A stretch of 64,000 nt of DNA from Setophaga petechia (taxonomy: Eukaryota > Chordata > Aves > Passeriformes > Parulidae). The notes under the pieces are model-generated. The model ran no database searches, was not told the origin of the DNA, and was given only the letters and a program-made list of their open reading frames with translations. Shown piece after piece: positions 18,505 to 31,700 of the stretch (positions within the stretch are counted from its first letter, which is position 1; each line of letters starts with the position of its first letter). The stretch is from the NCBI GenBank assembly GCA_024362935.1, contig JANCRA010000003.1:39307291-39371290 (forward strand), written 5' to 3'. A program made the position numbers and the translations under genes.

Positions 18505-18987
18505 AAAGCCTGGGCTGCATCAAGAGGAACGTGGCCTCTAGGTCGAGGGAAGGAATTCTGCCTCTCTACTGTGCTCTGGTGAGACCTCACCTGGAGTGCT
18601 GGGTCCAGCACCTCTCCTAAAAAGACAGGCTGAGAGAGCTGGGGCTGTTCAGGCTGGAGAAGAAAAGATTCTGGGGAGACCTCATTGTGGTCTTTAGTAC
18701 TTAAAGAGGGCATATAACAAAGAGGGAGATGGAAATTTTACAGGAGAAGACTGTGACAGGACAAGGAGAGATTTAGATTAGATGCTAGGAATAAGTTCTT
18801 CACTGTGACGGTGGTAAGGCACTGGCACAGGTTGCCCAGAGAAGCTGTAGATACTCCTCCCCTGAAAGTGTTCAAGGCCAGGTTGGAAGGAGCCCTGAGC
18901 AACCTGATCATCTCTGCCCGTGGCAGGGGGGGTTGGAACTAGATGACATTTAAGGTCCCTTCCAAGCCTAACCCTTTTATGATGGGA
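18505..18987 (+). mobile_element. CR1 LINE, 3' end fragment (about 480 bp)
   Basis: Contains CR1 3' landmarks in order: 'gaattctgcctctctactgt', 'gagacctcacctggagtgct', 'aggctgagagagctggggct', 'gttcaggctggagaagaaaa', 'ggcactggcacaggttgccc', 'gagaagctgtagatactcct', 'ggaactagatgacatttaag' and 'cccttccaagcctaaccc', ending near 'ttttatgatggg'. It is 5'-truncated and lies in the presumed C11orf24 intron, in the opposite orientation to the gene. Confidence 0.93.
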
Positions 18988-21900
18988 ATAAATGCTCTTT
19001 GCTTGCCCATAGAGAATTTCAAGGTATCACTGGGCATTTCTCACCTGTCAGAATTCCCCATCTTTAACCCCCTTAATAAGCCAATTTCTGTTTATCTTAT
19101 GGAAAAAAAAAAACAGAATGGTTTTTTTTTCCTCCACCATGTTCTCCTTTTTTAATTAGATAGAGGAACTTCAATCTAGATGCTACTGCCAGCAAGACAA
19201 CACACTGATGATGTAAAGTTTTATCAGAAGGACTGATGTCATAGAGGAGTTTTGCTGACACAGAAACACAGTCCAACCTTTGCAATATGGATTAGTCCAT
19301 AGCAAAACAGGGCATCAGTTCAAAAGAGCAGAGCAGAGGAAAGGTAGATCAACCCTCCCTTATCTCACAGGGTGGGAAAAGGGGTGTGAAAAGACTGAGT
19401 CATTTGTGTATAGCTATAGGAGGAACTGATCAGAGCTGGAAGTGAAAATGTAAATCAAGTCTCTCGAAATCCAGCTCAGTGCACAGCTACAAGACAGTCA
19501 GTTTTTCCTACAAAAGCACATATGTAGTACGTGTGTCATTAGGAGCCTCTCAGGAACATCCAGAAATACCTGCTGTGGGATTTGTCTTTTCAGATATAGA
19601 GAGGGAAGAGGAGTGTTCCTGCAATATAAATTACAAACAAATCAAGCTCCTATATCAATATTGATATTCAGGGCATGACCTACACTGAGAAATGTGGAAG
19701 TCAAGAGGTAACAAAAATGCATGAAGCAGTTTCCTCTCCAGTTAATAGTTGTTCAATCTTAGACAGACCCCAAATATTACCCTTCAACCAGTTTGCATGC
19801 AAACCACTTCTACCTTTATTTGCTGTACTTCAGTTTATTCCTGGTTGGTGAACAGAAATTAATTTTGCCCTCACCCATCTGCACATGCTCAGTTCCTGCT
19901 GACTTCTACCGAGTTTGTCTCTACTAATTGGCTTGTTTTACAGAGTTTCAAATCTATCCAGAGAGACCAAAAGCAAAAATAATGATTTTGAGTGTAGAAA
20001 CTTACCATGCAAACACTTGTAACTGTTTTCTTGCTGTCAGGAATTATTGCGCCTTTAGGGAAAGCAAAAGCCAATAAAAGCCTGGATACAGTAGGACTAC
20101 AGCTGAAAGCAGAGGGAAAAAATGTGTAAAATGTTATTGTATGCGACCAGAGAGTCATTTCTGTGAGCCTGTCAAAGCACTTTCACAAAGAGGTGGAAGA
20201 GTGGAAAAGTTTATCCTGCTTTCTATATAGAAAAGCCAAACCAAAAAAAAAAGAGCAGAAGACTCAGCAAAAGAACATGCTTAATCCTATTAAAATTAAT
20301 GAGATTTCATCCTGCTCTCCACACACTAGTTGTAGTAGGAGTTTAACTTAAGTGGATTTAAAACCAGATTTAGTTAAAGTGCTGCAAAGTCTCCTCAAGC
20401 CAAACAAATATAAATCCAATACAAACATGCATGTAAAATTCAACACAAATTTTATCAGCCACTCTTCTTCACCTTTTTTTTTTTTTTTAAGTCTGAATCT
20501 AGGACACATGAGGAATACATACTGACATGTTTTGCTGGACTACTGCATAAGTAGCTCTCTGGGCTTGGCACCAAGTCAGAGTCAGGTGGAGCCAGGGAAG
20601 GCAGTCCCAATGCCCTCCTGGACAGTTATTGTTAGCAGAAGCAGTGAAGGGGACCTGCTGAATGTAAAGGCTCTTGTACACAGACCACCTCTCCTTCCCT
20701 CTCTGTGTACTTAGGGAATAACAGAGGTAGCTGTGGGGGCTTGGACACCCCATGACCACATCTGCAGAACACAGTTTAGTTGTCCTTTAGGGGACACAGC
20801 CCAGCTAAGTCACCCCAAGCAAAGGTGCCAGGAGCTGTGGTGATGCACAGAGATAACCCAGGCATACCCCTGCAACCCACAGGCCAGCACAGGCCAAACT
20901 GCCTGCTCAAATGGGGCACCAGCTGGTTCCTCAAGCAGGTGCAAGACGTACAAATGGACTGTGGGTCCTGCCATCCTGGGGGACAGTCCAGCTGGCTGCA
21001 AATAAACAAGTACCCATATCCCTGGCTCTCTACCTTCTGTTCCTTTCCTCACAGCACATTGTCCTGCAAGAAAGCAACCAACCAAACAAGCACCCAGTGT
21101 GCTTTCTAAATGGCTGTTAAGTTATGTGCAACAGGAGGAAAGGATGTGTGAAGAATCCAGACTCACACACTGTTATTCCAGACCTCACATTCTACAAAGG
21201 GTGTTTAAAGAGCAGCCTTCCCACCATGGCAATGCCACCACTGGAGACAGGGTTTCAGTCCCACCCAGTCTGACAGCACTACACAGCACCAGCTTGGTGC
21301 CAGTGCAGCAGCACACCTGCCTCTCAGCACTAAAACACAAGATCTATGCCTTGAGGAGGCTGTGCCCAGAACAACAAAGAAAAATAAAGCCAGCAAAGGA
21401 AATGGAAGACTCTCAGACGTTTTGGCACCTATGGCGACGGACATTCAAAACTGCCCTGAGGAAACCTCATTCCAGTGAAATCACAAGAACAGCAAAGCAG
21501 AGCCCTCAGCTAAAGGCAAGGTTTTCACCCACATAAACAAAGCAATGCACAAGCCAGACAGCAAAACAGCAAGCAGCTTTACACACCAGCAAGACAATCA
21601 CATGGTTCCAGTAAGCATTAGAGCCCACTTCTGCAGTTCTTGCTGCTTACTTTCATTGGATAAGTCTGCGCAGACATTGCTTCAAGAAAGGAGTCTCCAT
21701 ACCATGGCAGAGATAAGCTCTCCTTTCCTGAATGAACTGCTGCCCCACAAGCATCCTGAGCACCTCACCTGCATGGGGACTCTCTTGGATTGCCAGCAGT
21801 CAAAAGCTGGAAGAGCTGTGAACCCAAAATGCACAACCAGGTGCTGCCTGCACTGATTTTCAGCATTGTCACTGTCCCTGCAGTGCCAGAAGCATCCTTA

Positions 21901-24029
21901 GACTCCAGCTGCCAATTCACAACTCCTTCACTAACTCCCCCCCAGTCTAAGCTGTAGGAAGGAAAGAAGAAATGACTGGAAGAATGAACACATCAAATGC
22001 TTGTTACCATCAAGCAAGAGAGGGCTCAATGGCAGTTTATTTCACAGGACTGCTTGGCTCCCCTACCAACCAAGTCAACAGCCCTCTGGGAGCCCTTCCC
22101 ACAGCCAGACAGGCTGATGTCATTGACATGTGGGGTATGACAAAGGACTACACCTGCAGAACAGGCTGGAAGCTGGGAAGGGAACCAACCTTACTGAGCC
22201 AGAGCACACAGTGTCAGATGGCATCCAGCTACAGCACACACAGCAGGGATACTGCCCTCCAGTTTTTTAAAGGGTAGGAGGAAAAAAAGTCATAAAGATC
22301 ACCTGGTCTGGCTGCTGGTTCAGCACGACCTGTGGAGTTTCGCCCGACAATTACTGTCTTGGACAGAGGTGGGAAGGGTATCTTGTGTACCTCACAAATG
22401 AACTTTGCACCAGCTGTGTACCTGAAGGAGGTACAGACACCTCCTTCAGAAAAGCATCCCATCCCAACTGAAACAAGGACAAATGGCCAGCTGGTGTGCG
22501 TTTTTATTGCTCTGCAATGCACAGAAGCTGAGGAACTACCTGCAAGTCCTGGTGAATTGACTGCTTTTCCTCCAGCCTTCCCATGCACAAACACCTCCAT
22601 TCCTTAATGTCCCTGCAACATTCTCACTTGAAAATTTAGCCAGTAACACACAAGTGAAAAGTCTGCTAGTATGTTTCCTGTAATCCAGGGTATGCATCCA
22701 GACATTTTAAATACATCACCAGGTCTTCAGCATTGAAGTTTTTCATCACCAAAGCCTGAAATTTTGCTTGCAAATTACTCCCGTCAAAAAGCCTGTGCCA
22801 GGAGACTTCCCTTAGAAGGCAGAGGCTTCAGGTTGTGTGGATGTGCCAATAAGAATTTCAATAATAGCTAACCAGATGCAAAGTCTGTTTCCTGGCAGAT
22901 GGGTTTATAAATCCGGTAGGGAATTTGCAATTAAAAACAAAAAATAAAGATGTCCTCACCAACATGTTAAGAGACATGTAGCCTGGAATTTCTTCCAAAA
23001 AAGTACTCAAACAATACATGTGCGTATGCATGCATTATATACACATAAAAGACAGACTCAAGCAGCAAACACACCCAACACATGCACAAATCTACTACAG
23101 ACATGAAAGCTAATAAAAATTGATGTTTTTCTCCTAAACGATCCAGTGTCACATAATAGACTGCATTAACGTACATAATAGTGGTTGATTATGGTATATA
23201 GATTAGATTAATACAAAAATACATGCACTTTTGAGACAGAAACATTGCATCAACCTGCTCCCTGTAGCCTAGTTTTCAAAGCCACAGTTCAGTCATAAAC
23301 CCTCTGAGGCCTAAAGGGCACCAAATGTTCACTATCAGCAAGTTTACATTGCTCATCAAAACTACATGGCAATCTGTCTTAAGGTGGGGAGGATTTCTTG
23401 GGTTTGTTCCTCCAGTAAGCAGTCAGATAACTCACTTTATCAGGAAAGAGCAATGGTGTTGCATGACCAAGTCTGGCAGGGATTCAGTCAGCTAACATGT
23501 AGGACACCAAGGCACATTACTTGACACGATCCTGTGACAGGAGTTTTCTTTGCCAATCCTAGAAAACAAAGTTTGGGAGACAGAGGGGAAAGTTAAAGGA
23601 TTTGTTGTATCCACCAGCAGAAGATTCACTGCAAGAAGATATCCCCATGGAATGCCATATTTGAAAGCTTGGTCAAAGAACGGTGTTTATTCTTCCTGCT
23701 GTTTCCTGGATTCCAGCTGACACCTTGCTAACATTGCACAGGGTACAGTTAAATCTTCTGAAAACCTTCACTTCAGCTGGGATAAACTGAAAAAGATTTC
23801 AGCGCAATACCACAGTATGCCACTTACCAGCCTAACCTCACTTGCACACGCTCAACATTATTTATTCGGACACGCGATATATTTATATATCAGTGATGCC
23901 GTGCCTAAGGGTGGCGACTCCTACAGACACCGGATTTTTGAGGTGGCCCAGAGGGCCTAAAAATGTCTTACTCGGGGGTGACTTACTTGCTGAGTCAATC
24001 ACCTCTTCCCCGCAATGAGACCCAGTTCT
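18988..24029. other. Presumed first intron of C11orf24, nothing else recognised
   Basis: No exon or transposon recognised. A 16-17 nt T run occurs near 20473-20489. A small AT palindrome (gatatatttatatatc) lies near 23875, just left of the CpG island. Confidence 0.4.
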
Positions 24030-24341
24030 CCCCGCTCCCGCCTCTCCACGAACAAAACCATCTACGAGCGCTCACAGACCGCAGCGTTCGCTGCTGCGGG
24101 GGCAGGGCTGCAACTCACGGCAAAATTCATTCGCAACTCGTGCCGCAAATTCACTCGCAACTTGTGTGGCAGTTCACGGAACGGCTGCCGAGCTGCCGCT
24201 CTCCCCTCGCGGGCCGCGGCTCCTCGCCCGCCGCACCCGCCCGGGCTCCGCGCCCCCCGCGGACCCCCGGCACGGCCGCTCGCCGTGCGTCCCTCCCGCC
24301 CGCGCTCCCTCAGGCCCGGGAGCAGACACCGCCCGCCCGTA

Positions 24342-24348
24342 ACTCACG
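24342..24348 (-). other. Candidate donor of a non-coding first exon of C11orf24
   Basis: On the minus strand the sequence reads GCGTC|GTGAGTTACGG, so an exon would end at 24348. A second GTGAGT occurs at 24118-24113 after TTGCC. Either could splice to the acceptor at 8255, giving a first intron of about 16 kb. The transcription start is not determined; the CCAAT box at 24505-24509 would place it roughly 60-100 bp to the left. Confidence 0.35.
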
Positions 24349-24504
24349 ACGCGGCGGGGTCCGTTGGAGGAGGCGGCCGCGGGGCGGGAGAGGCGCTGGG
24401 CCGGCGCTGGCGCGGCCCCGCGGACAGGGAAGGGAACGGAAGAAGCGGCGGAGCCCCGCGGCCCCGACACATGCCACGGCCGGGCCCCGCCCCGCCCGCG
24501 CCCC

Positions 24505-24509
24505 ATTGG
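24505..24509 (-). promoter_or_regulatory. CCAAT box in the CpG island
   Basis: The plus strand reads ATTGG within 'gccccattggcccggc', which is CCAAT on the C11orf24 strand. It is flanked by GC boxes, as expected for an NF-Y site in a TATA-less promoter. Confidence 0.5.
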
Positions 24510-24611
24510 CCCGGCTCCCCGGGCCCCGCCCCTCCCGCGCGGGCCCCGCCCCCGGCGGTGGCCCCGGAAAGGGCCCGGGAAGGGCCCGGGGCAGGGGGCG
24601 GGCGCTGCCCG

Positions 24612-24622
24612 CGGAAGTGACG
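24612..24622 (+). promoter_or_regulatory. ETS/CRE composite site
   Basis: CGGAAGTGACG combines an ETS core (GGAA) with a CRE half site (TGACG). This composite is common close to start sites of CpG-island promoters. It lies about 105 bp upstream of the CCAAT box in the C11orf24 direction. Confidence 0.5.
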
Positions 24623-24837
24623 GGACCGGCGGTGCTGCGTGTGAACCACTCGGGGCTTTTAACGCTGAAGGGGTGTGTGTGCCGTTCTATCAGCGCACAG
24701 CGGCGAGGAGCTGTGCTCACACCAGGCTGTTTTCCGCACCCTGCACTCCGGCGTCGCCGGCCGCCGGTGGTGGCCCAGCAGCGGGAGCGGCCCTGGCAAA
24801 GTTCCCGTTGATCCGACCCGTTTTGCGCGTTCCCGAT

Positions 24838-24957
24838 GCCGGGCTGGACTCGGCTCTGAGCAGCCTGGTCTAGTGGGAGGTGTCCCTGCCCGTGGCAGCG
24901 GGGCTGGAGCGGGATGAGCTTTAAAGCCGCTTCCACCCCAGACCATTCTATGATTCA
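24838..24957 (+). mobile_element. CR1 LINE, short 3' end
   Basis: About 120 bp: 'gctggactcggctctgagca', 'gcctggtctagtgggagg', 'gtccctgcccgtggcagcgg', 'gggatgagctttaaagccgc' and the terminal 'accattctatgattc'. It is GC-shifted and CpG-rich compared with the other CR1 copies, perhaps because it sits at the edge of the unmethylated CpG island. Confidence 0.85.
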
Positions 24958-25494
24958 TTTTCACACCCAGCAGGAAAAATAAAGATAAGTGTACTGGCTA
25001 AAAGCGTCTTGCTATCCCGGAGTATGAGAAAGACACATTCCACCACAATCCAGACATACCTGTTCTCATGTAACCCCTACACTGTGCAAGGCTTTGCTTT
25101 ACTGGACACGCCAATCCACTACCCTCAGCATTGCTTAAATAGAGATTGCTGCTGAAATAAATAGTAAATCAAAAACCAGAAGTCAACTCTTCAACGATCG
25201 TTTTGTTGTTTTTAGTGTTGGTTTTAGTTTTGTTGTTGTTAGTTTTTATGGCAAAAGTTTGCACATCAGCAGCCCCCAGCTGCTTGGGGCAAACCCTACC
25301 AGCAACAGAGCTTTGAATCCTTTATAGACCATGTACTGCTCGCGTTTATACAGACACATTCATGATATAAATATCTGAGCTGCACTCTGAAGTGTGGAGC
25401 TGGCTCCACGAGATGGCATCAGGTGACTTCAGGAAACCATAGGTGCCCATTCCTGAGCAAGCTGAATTCAGCTCCTTTGGGTTATTTCCAGATT
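24958..25494. other. Non-coding spacer between two CR1 fragments
   Basis: No gene. A T/G-rich low-complexity stretch rich in TTTTG and GTTGTT occurs at about 25199-25249. Confidence 0.5.
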
Positions 25495-25715
25495 GCCCAG
25501 AGAGGCATTAGACACTGGAAGAAATTCTTTGCTGTGGGGGTGGTGAGGCACTGGATCAGTTCTCCCAGAGAAGCTGTGGATGCCCCGTCCCTGTCAGTGC
25601 TCAAGGCTGGGCTGGATGGAGCCTTGAGCAACTTAGTCTAGTGGAAAATGTCCCTGTCCATGGCATGGGGGTGGGAACTGGGTGATCTTTTTAAGATCTC
25701 TTCCAACTGAAAAAG
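25495..25715 (+). mobile_element. CR1 LINE, 3' end fragment
   Basis: CR1 3' landmarks: 'gaaattctttgctgtggggg', 'gtggtgaggcactggatcag', 'cccagagaagctgtggatgc', 'gtcctgtc'-like 'gtccctgtcagtgctcaagg', 'caacttagtctagtgg', 'gtccctgtccatggcatggg' and 'tcttccaactgaaaaa'. It has the same orientation as the copy at 24838 and lies 540 bp away. Confidence 0.92.
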
Positions 25716-28700
25716 GAGCCATCAAAAAAACCATACAGAAACCAGCCTTGTGCACACAAAGACACAGCCCAGACTCTGAGATGCTTCACATAGTAACTGT
25801 ACCATTAAACAGGTGAGGAAGGAATCCTTGTTCCTTCAAGTCATGTGGATTTGTCTGCTGCTGCTAATCTGGCCGTAGATGAAAGTGGTGCCAGAATCAT
25901 TCACACATCCCAATGTAATTTTAGAACACAAAAATTTGCTTTTCAAAATGAGCAGTGAGGAGGAGGAGGCGGAGGAGCTGAAACCCTGGTCCACCAGTTC
26001 ATTTAAAATAGACAAAATGCAAAGCTGGCATTAAGTAGTGCATTTAAAGAATGTCTGTCTGTATACATTGTATAGATATATCATTCCATCATTCATGTAG
26101 GATACTAGCATTTACTGAAATATTCCCTCCCCTCCTTTCCAGAGGAGGAGGAAGGGAGAAGGAAGCTCTGCAATGGAAAAGAATTAGAAGAGACAGTTGA
26201 AGCGGGGAGGGGGACTATCTGCTGTAGAACAGATTATCTGGCAGGACCAAGCACAGTGGTGGAGGAAATATTGTGAAGCTGTTGAGCAAAGCACAAGGAT
26301 ATGTGGCCCTTAGGGTTGGTGAAGTGGAAAACAAGCATATTTCTTGGAAAAACAGTCCCAGGAGAAAAAAAAAATGCCCATAGAGAAGTCCAGATGTGCA
26401 ATGGGAAAGTACAGGCACTGAAAAAAGCTGTGATCGTGCAGCCAAAGAGAATGGGATGTCATGAACCTGCCCTCACTCGCCTGTCTCCCTGCAATGCATG
26501 GAGAAAGTCAGCTGGGCCGTTTCCTTTGAGACAGCCAGAGAACAATCTTAAGTGTTTAGAGATCTTTGCAATTTTACATGCTCGTGCAAAAAGCCAGGGT
26601 GCTAAGACATGCTTGCAAGAGCAGGTTTTCATAGAATATAAATGAGCTTTCAGTTGGTTTGCATTTATTCCAGATTGTCAGGAGAGTAGAGATTATGGGA
26701 TATAACAAAATGCTATCAAAGGGTTTTGGGCAGGAAAGGAGATTTTAGGATATTAGTTTAAACACAAATGGCTTCAGTATAGTCCAGCTATGTCCCAGAG
26801 ATTAACCCATTCAGGGACTTTGCACTGGCTGAGCTGGAGACCTAAAGGCAGATCTGTGTTTAAGAAATAACACTTTTCTGTTTTAAGAGCAGATGGTGAT
26901 TTGAATAGGGAAATTTGCTCTTCTAGACTACTCAAATAAACACAGCCAGTTAATGCAAACTGAGGAATAGTCATACATCTCCTGTTATGTCTAATAAAAT
27001 GTGGAACTACATTAAAACATATAAAAGATTGAAACTCCCTGTCCTGCATTGTAGTGGCCCATTTTGCCCAGTGCCAAGAGAGGTTCCCAGCCTCCCTGGG
27101 AAAGCTGTCCCCCCAGGGAAGCACCATCTTTCCAGCTCTGTGTGTGGTACGTACAAGCTGCTATAACAGTTTTAACTTGGTGTGGGCCAGATTCACCTCT
27201 GGTATAAACTCCAGCCTTAATTAAGCCAAGAACCTATTTAGCCTGCTATTATTTTTTCTGATAACCATCTTCTGATGGAGGACATGCCTGTGCCAACTCC
27301 CAGGCTGCGATTAGGGAAGAATCTGGCTAGAACTGTTGACAATATGTTTGCATAGTACTAAATACCATTTAATATGATCTATAAATATTTACACTTGGAG
27401 GAAGAGATTTGCTCTTTGCATAGTTTGCATGCTGGCATCTGCCAGACTGAATAAATTACTAATGAAAATCACATTGTGAAAAAAAAATTTCCATGATGAT
27501 TCTTTGGAGCTTTTATTTTTAAAGACAGTGGTGTGATAAGGAAATACATACCTTGGGAATTACATTCTCTGCAAAATACCAGTGCTGGAATAGGCAGTAT
27601 TGCTCTGTGCAACTGAGGCAGCACAGGCTGCAGGAGCACTGGTTTTCCTAGGCTGACAGAAGAGACATTTTAGCTGAGAAAGAGAGTCCTTGTTCTCCAG
27701 CAGCCAAGTGTACAATGGCCTGCTTTGGTATAACAATCTTGAAGAGACCTGAATTTCTTTCTGATCCTACATCTTTCCCAGCCCTGAATTCAGTCCCACA
27801 AAATCATGAGTCTGGCCAGACTCATGAGCCAGACTCATGATTTCATGCCTTTTCAGAGCATTCTAGCTTCCTCAACAAGATACTGCATACAAATCTTGAC
27901 TATCATTCTAAATTGGTGTTGGTGTATGTGAGAAAATATATGGAAATGTGAAATAAGTACCCTTAGAAGTGATAATGTGGATAAACTGGTCTAAATTTCA
28001 CTGAGATTAACTCCTCATATTTGAGCTGAGGGGTTCCCATCCACTGATAGTAGTCACTTAAAAATTTCATCATTAAATCCCAAAACTTCTTTTTAAACTT
28101 ACTTTAAAGCCAAGACTCTCATGTAATTTGATTTTAACAATATACACCAAATTAAAGAATTGGTCACAAGCAGAGACCATCTAGTTGACTGGATTTGTAA
28201 TTACTGTAAAGCATTAAATGCATGCAAACAGCTACAAATTATCTTCTCTGTGCACCCGCAGAACATTACAACATTATAACATTACCTGGGACCCATCAGG
28301 ATGCTCCTGTTTATGTTCAAACTCCTAGAGCTGTGCCACTGGCATCACATTACTGCAGCTTTGCCATGAAAAATGCATTTCCCACTCTGCCAGAAATCCT
28401 TCCTCTCGGAAGCCATGGGAATCTCTGAAGCACAAGTTAAATATACATGAGCTCCTCACAGAAGCAGCCTGAAACATATTTCTAGCAGTGCATTGTCAGA
28501 TGTGCATTGTACCTGACATCATGGGGCAATGTGTTGCAACATCCTGCACTCATCTGCCTTTACTTAGCTGTCTTTCTGTCTCTTCCATCTTTTAACTAAG
28601 TCTGGCTGAAAATGGAGAGAACCTGGGACCAAAGAGAGCCACAAATTGCACAAGAGGTAGAGCAGAAAGGGGGTATCAGAAAACTTAAAATTGCTTTGGG

Positions 28701-31700
28701 GTCATGGCACAAGGCAGAAAGCAGCTCTTGGGAAGTTTTTAACCACAGCCCACTGTTGTTTTGCTCTGCCAGCATGCTGCAGCCAGGAAAATCTCTTAGC
28801 CAAGCACAAATGCACCCTTCATCCGTGGAAGATGTTCTGAAGTCTGGATGGGAGTCCTGTGGAAGCTCACCTGGCTGCACTTGCCACCTGTGGCCAGGTA
28901 CAGACTTCTGCCATCCTAAACCTATAGATCCTGTATATACCTATAGATCCTGTAGGGTTATAGAATAAGCCAGAACTGGAGCTTGCCAGATGAATTCATT
29001 CCAATTCCCAAGTGTCCAAATCCACTTTTGTGGGATTGTTGTGGGAATTGTTGTTGGCTGTCCTAGCATTTGGATTTCTCCTGATACAGAGATTCCAACA
29101 TCACCACAAGGGGGAGAATGTGGTGTTTTCTGCTTCTGGTTTGTAATGCTTATTTGAGAGAGATGTGGGACTTGTCTCATGCTTATTGTACAGACACACA
29201 CAAGAGCTGGTCCTCACATGCAAAACACCATTCTGAAAGGGGGCAGACCGGCTTTGCTTCACTAATGGGGGTGGAAAACATTTCCATAAGTGAATTGATG
29301 GATATTCCCTAAGGAAAAGTGAAACCTGCTGTCGCTGGTCAGTACAACCTGTCTTGTCCATACCAATATTCTATGTACACCCTTCCTGGCATAGGTGTGA
29401 CCATACAGGGAAGTAGAAGGGCTGGGAGGACAGATCAGAATGGCTACTCCAGGGATACAGCTGAATTCTCATGAGAGCTGCTGTTGACCTGGTTTCTGCT
29501 CCGCTCTGTTCAGCTCATCCATAAGGATTTCTGACTCACGCTAGAATGCTTTGCACCGGCTGCTTCCCTTTTTTGCAGAACAGCCCAAGCTGGTGGAAAG
29601 AATGTATTTGGGAACAAGAGGTAACCCCTTCAGAAAGTAATGCTGGAAAAGCAACATAAGCAAGAATCCATACAGTGGGAAAAGTGGAGGTTTGGCTGGA
29701 GTGGCAGAGAACAGGGAACCACCATTATGAAAAGACAAAATTAATAATGACAGTAGTTACCAAATCTTTGCCTAGAGCTATGCCAGGAGGATTTTTAGCC
29801 TGAGGGATTAGGAGTGCATAAAAATAATAATCTGGAATTTAAACCTATATACTTTATGCTGAAAGCAGGGGTTTTCCTGCTTGAAAAGATCATCAATAAT
29901 AAGGAGCCAAGCTCAAATGCTACTTTCCCAATCGAATATGTGGCAGACTGCACCACACCTGACTTTGAGTCCAACATATTCAAGTCAAACACAGGACTTT
30001 CTGCTTCGGTCCTCCTCCTCCCTCCCTTCTCCCAACACAAACCAGGATCTTGATCTAATGCCAAGAACATCTGAAGATTATATACAGGTGAATCCAGAAC
30101 TGGATGAATACTCTGAAAATGTTGCTGTTGGTGTTTGTTTGCTTTATTTTCAGCCTGTGTGTTTAAAAGCTGTGGATTTGCCAATGAATTTTCCATCATT
30201 TTCTCTCTACTTGCCACCTTAACAGCAGCCTCCACGGAGCCACCTTAGACAGGCACAGAAGGAAAAGGCTGTAGCTATTTGCATAACCCAAAGAAACAAA
30301 GATCATCAAAGCAATGTCTTACAGTGCTGCTGTCAGCCTTGTGTCTGGTGGCATTTCTGCAAGTCACCTTTCCATTTCTGACCACCATCTTTCCACTCCA
30401 GGGTTTATACCTGCAATATTAAAACATGAGGTGATCAGGAGCCTGCACAAATTAACTCAGTGTGGAGCAGATGTGGTTTTGGTTTGTGCTACAAAAGAAA
30501 AAAGCTGGTTATTTTAAGATAAAGCCTTTTGACTGGATTCAGACAAGTTCTGAGGCATCCCTGCATAGGAAGAGGCACTGTATTATTACCAAGCTATCAC
30601 AGTCTCTATCTGTAGATTTTGCCAAAAAAAAAAACCTTAGCCCAAGCAAGCCACACAACAGTCTAAATAGTAAAATACTGGTGGAAGAATGGGGTAGCTG
30701 CTCTAATGATACAGCACATGCATGAACATCCACATTTTTTACACAGGGGTCCATGGAATGTCCACAGGGGCTGGAGAACAGCAAAGCATGGTGCCAGTCA
30801 CCTCCTGAGATCAGATACAGAGAGGGCAAGAGAGGGCAGTCAACCATTAGCATACTTTCTGGTGCTTATTTTCCAAAATAATCATCTCCTTAGTGAGCTG
30901 AGACCTGACCACCAATGGTGCCATATGAAAGTGACCCTTTCCAGAGCCTGCAAGGAAGCAGAAAAGGGTTAAAGTATCTTCTGCTCACTGCTTTTTCTGC
31001 TTGATTAACCTATTGCCATCCTGCCAGACAAAATGAATGTCTTTGATAAAGGCCCACCCTCGTGCCACTTTGGTGACAGACTGTCTCCTCCTGCTGCACC
31101 AGATCTCCTGCACATCTCAACAGAGCAGCTGCTAATAAGTACTTGGAGGCTGTCCAAGGAGCCACTGTGGTGTGGGAGCAAGTTGGCAGGGGAGCCTTGC
31201 CCAGTGCCCCTCCAACTGTTGTACATTTCTGAGGCAAGATGGGATGTGTTTTGCCTGTCTCACCACTGCTCTGCAGCATTGTTCCGAGACAATCTGAGTT
31301 TCAGATTGCAACTTGTGCTGCTTGCAAGGTTCCCCATGCTGCTGGGGACACAGAAAATGGGCCTCCATTGCTACCCACACTCCCAAAGAGCACTTCACAC
31401 AAACTGTGCAGAAGAAGAGACTATCACCAGATATTGCTTCTGTTACCTTTCCTTCAGTTTGGTATGTCCTTCCCCTTTGCTCCATAGTGATACCTTCAGA
31501 ACTAGCAAAGTGCTTTTCAATGAACTTCCAAGTGCTTGATCTTACAGCTGCACTACATTATCTGGTCATAGCAGTGTCTCTTCTGCCTCTCTAAAACTGA
31601 CAGAAAGTGTGCACTGCCTCCATCCATACAGCTAGGTCATTTAACTCTGCAACCTAGTGGTAAGCACTTCAAAATGTCAGTTATTTAAGAGATGGCACCC

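Larger units (their letters stand above)
24030..24900. promoter_or_regulatory. CpG island, probable C11orf24 promoter
   Basis: Very GC-rich with dense CpG, in sharp contrast to the AT-rich flanks. It contains many GC boxes in both orientations (for example GGGGCGGG at about 24381 and CCCCGCCCC near 24488 and 24527), an inverted CCAAT box and an ETS/CRE composite. C11orf24 is the only gene seen nearby and its first coding exon needs an upstream exon on the same strand, so the island is most simply its promoter. A bidirectional promoter with an unseen rightward transcript is possible. Long open frames across the island (up to 282 codons) are a by-product of GC-rich sequence. Confidence 0.75.

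Noticed and set aside
23963..24936. Long overlapping open frames (up to 282 codons) on both strands of the CpG island
   Set aside because: Stops are rare in very GC-rich DNA. The products are Pro/Arg/Ala/Gly low complexity in all frames and have no domain.
31033..31539. 168-codon plus-strand frame
   Set aside because: No recognisable motif, overlapping frames of similar length on the minus strand and no promoter or splice context; most likely chance.
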